A stretch of 34,848 nucleotides of DNA from Chloroflexota bacterium (lineage in GTDB: Bacteria > Chloroflexota > Anaerolineae > Promineifilales > Promineifilaceae), in NCBI GenBank assembly GCA_029559155.1, contig JAKQCM010000067.1:1-34848 (forward strand), read 5' to 3'. The first letter of the stretch is position 1, and every line of letters starts with the position of its first letter. Positions 33,733 through 34,848 of this stretch are shown piece after piece. A model generated the notes under the pieces. The model worked only from the letters and a program-made list of their open reading frames with translations, searched no databases and was not told where the DNA came from. A program made the translations under genes and the position numbers.

Positions 33733-34503
33733 TTAATCCCAGACTTTCCAGGGAGCATGGTTGCTTTCCCACAGGGTTTCCAGAATGTGTTTTTCGCGCA
33801 GCGTATCCATGCACTGCCAGAACGACTCGTGTTTGTAGGCCATCAACTGGCCTTCGGCTGCCAGCCGAGACAGGGGTTCCTGCTCGAACATGGTTTCGTC
33901 GCCTTCGATGTAGTCAAACACTTGTGGTTCCAGAACGAAGAACGCGCCGTTGATCCAGCCTTCGGCGGTTTGGGGTTTTTCTTCGAAGCTGACAATGCGG
34001 TCGCCTTCGAAGGATAAATGGCCGTAACGCGCGGGGGGGCGAACGGCCGTCATCGTGGCCAGCTTACCGTGGGAGCGATGGAAAGCCAGCAGTTTGTTGA
34101 GGTCAACATCAGAAACGCCATCACCCCAGGTGAGCATGAAGGTTTCGTTGCCAATATAGGGCTGCAACCGTTTGATGCGCCCGCCGGTCATCGTGTCATG
34201 GCCGGTATCGATCAAATCGACAACCCAATCGGGGTGATAATTGTTGTGAGACAGCACTTCGCCGCTGCGGAAATTAACCGTCAGGCTGCTGCCCAGCGAA
34301 AGATAATCGACCATGTATTTTTTCAGAACTTCGCCTTTGTAACCCAGCGCAATCACAAAATCTTTGAAGCCATAATGCGCATAATGCATCATGATGTGCC
34401 AGATGATGGGATTGTTGCCGATTTCGACCATGGGTTTGGGTTTAAGGACGGTTTCTTCTGAGAGACGAGTTCCTTTACCACCGGCCAGAATACCTACTTT
34501 CAT
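33733..34503 (-). CDS. rfbF: Glucose-1-phosphate cytidylyltransferase
   Basis: A 256-residue nucleotidyltransferase converting glucose 1-phosphate and CTP to CDP-glucose, the first step to CDP-3,6-dideoxy or branched sugars. It has the N-terminal GGKGTRLSEET loop (residues 8-18) with KPKPMVEIGNNPIIWHIM, the GDGVSDVDL motif, the FEEKPQTAEGWINGAFFV segment and the ending AYKHESFWQCMDTLREKHIL, all typical of RfbF. Length matches the family (about 257). The GGAG in front of the ATG at 34503 is 12 bases away. No CDP-glucose 4,6-dehydratase (rfbG) is visible in the window; it may be upstream or the SDR at 32580 may act in a related step. Confidence 0.95.
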   Translation of the reverse strand: MKVGILAGGKGTRLSEETVLKPKPMVEIGNNPIIWHIMMHYAHYGFKDFVIALGYKGEVLKKYMVDYLSLGSSLTVNFRSGEVLSHNNYHPDWVVDLIDTGHDTMTGGRIKRLQPYIGNETFMLTWGDGVSDVDLNKLLAFHRSHGKLATMTAVRPPARYGHLSFEGDRIVSFEEKPQTAEGWINGAFFVLEPQVFDYIEGDETMFEQEPLSRLAAEGQLMAYKHESFWQCMDTLREKHILETLWESNHAPWKVWD

Positions 34504-34848
34504 CTAATGATTTACTCCTTTGTCAGACTAATCCGGATTTTTCATGTCCAGGCATGTTGTGTACACAGGTGGAGGGGGTGGGAGACATACATAAATGATT
34601 GATTTTGCTGGGCTTCCCCTTGCTTGTATCTACGCCGGCATGGTATATGGCGCAAGTTACGAATCATCTTACGCCAGGAGGGGGGCCAAATTGCCCTGAA
34701 AGGAGACCCGAAGGGTTTAATTGCAGATTAAAAATTAATCCGGTAATCGAGAGACGTGTCATGCTGAGGTCCTCCGAAGCATCCCATTTGCTTGAAATGA
34801 CCGAGTGATAGGGATTCTTCGCTCCGAAGAACCCGCTCAGAATGACCA
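34504..34848. other. Intergenic region at the window end with two repeat types
   Basis: A 345-base stretch upstream of rfbF. It holds a copy of the AGACCCGAAGGGTTT arm at 34704-34718 and an inverted-repeat element from 34756 to the end. Short frames here have no support as genes. No convincing promoter for rfbF was seen within the first 100 bases. Confidence 0.5.
34756..34848. repeat. Inverted-repeat intergenic element (TCATGCTGAG...CTCAGAATGAC)
   Basis: Ends GTCATGCTGAG (34758-34768) and CTCAGAATGAC (34836-34846) are inverted copies with one mismatch, and the inside holds a GATTCTTCGCTCCGAAGAA mini-hairpin. This is the widely dispersed, MITE-like intergenic type seen in many bacterial genomes. 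It may continue past the window edge. Confidence 0.65.

Larger units (their letters stand above)
478..34050. repeat. Highly iterated palindrome ACGGCCGT across the whole window
   Basis: About 64 copies of the octamer ACGGCCGT were counted by eye between 478 and 34050, in genes of both strands and between genes. Flanks lean to GGAA on the left and TTCC on the right; at 14895-14914 there is a perfect 20-base palindrome GGGGGAACGGCCGTTCCCCC. In frame it encodes TAV, NGR or RPF. Examples: 478, 1100, 1414, 1689, 3274, 9692, 11259, 12515, 12652, 14241, 16234, 16252, 24680, 24741, 25502, 25512, 27201, 29404, 30588, 34043. Confidence 0.9.

Noticed and set aside
34599-34808. A small plus-strand gene at the window end
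   Set aside because: Its frame runs through repeat elements and has no ribosome binding site or domain.

Overview
The window looks like a chromosomal piece of a Chloroflexota bacterium, probably of the Anaerolineae type. This is inference from gene content: a large MalT-like LuxR regulator, AI-2E and multi-pass membrane proteins of unknown family, an AlkC-type DNA glycosylase, and a phage-tail-like cluster of the kind found in environmental filamentous bacteria. No rRNA, tRNA or CRISPR array was seen. A striking background signature is the palindrome ACGGCCGT, which I counted by eye about 64 times on either side of and inside genes, roughly one per 550 bases.

Layout. 1-1561 (+): a glycoside hydrolase with a GH5-like barrel. 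1613-6097 (-): an MDR oxidoreductase translationally coupled to an internally deleted rhodanese remnant, a small conserved protein and a LuxR/MalT-type regulator. 6131-7267 (-): an AI-2E family transporter. 7268-8062: gene-poor, with a good sigma70-type promoter and a composite repeat. 8063-11157 (+): three membrane-protein genes of unknown function, two of which share a homologous segment. 11188-28116 (-): one long run of eleven tightly packed genes encoding a contractile phage-tail-like injection system (eCIS/CIS). 28520-28960 (-): an ABA4-like membrane protein. 29022-31175 (+): AlkC-like glycosylase and an isochorismatase-fold hydrolase with an extra C-terminal domain, ended by a strong terminator. 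31334-34503 (-): sugar-nucleotide genes (glucose-1-phosphate cytidylyltransferase, NAD-dependent epimerase/dehydratase, C-methyltransferase). 34504-34848: only intergenic repeats.

The injection-system operon reads, in order of transcription: Pvc16/DUF4255-like cap or terminator protein, sheath, tube, proline-rich linker protein, LysM baseplate protein, VgrG/gp27-gp5 spike, small Cys/His PAAR-like candidate, gp25 wedge, baseplate J, tail protein I, a giant membrane-anchored LamG protein and a small single-pass membrane protein. The core parts needed for sheath, tube, spike and baseplate are present, but no AAA+ ATPase, tape measure or recognisable tail fibre is encoded here. Several parts are embellished: the sheath carries an Ala/Lys-rich helical insertion, baseplate J carries a beta-propeller-like C-terminal half, and the last large protein has an N-terminal transmembrane helix and a LamG domain split by about 830 residues of helical and Thr-rich sequence. 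I infer a membrane-anchored, cell-bound contractile machine rather than a freely released one.
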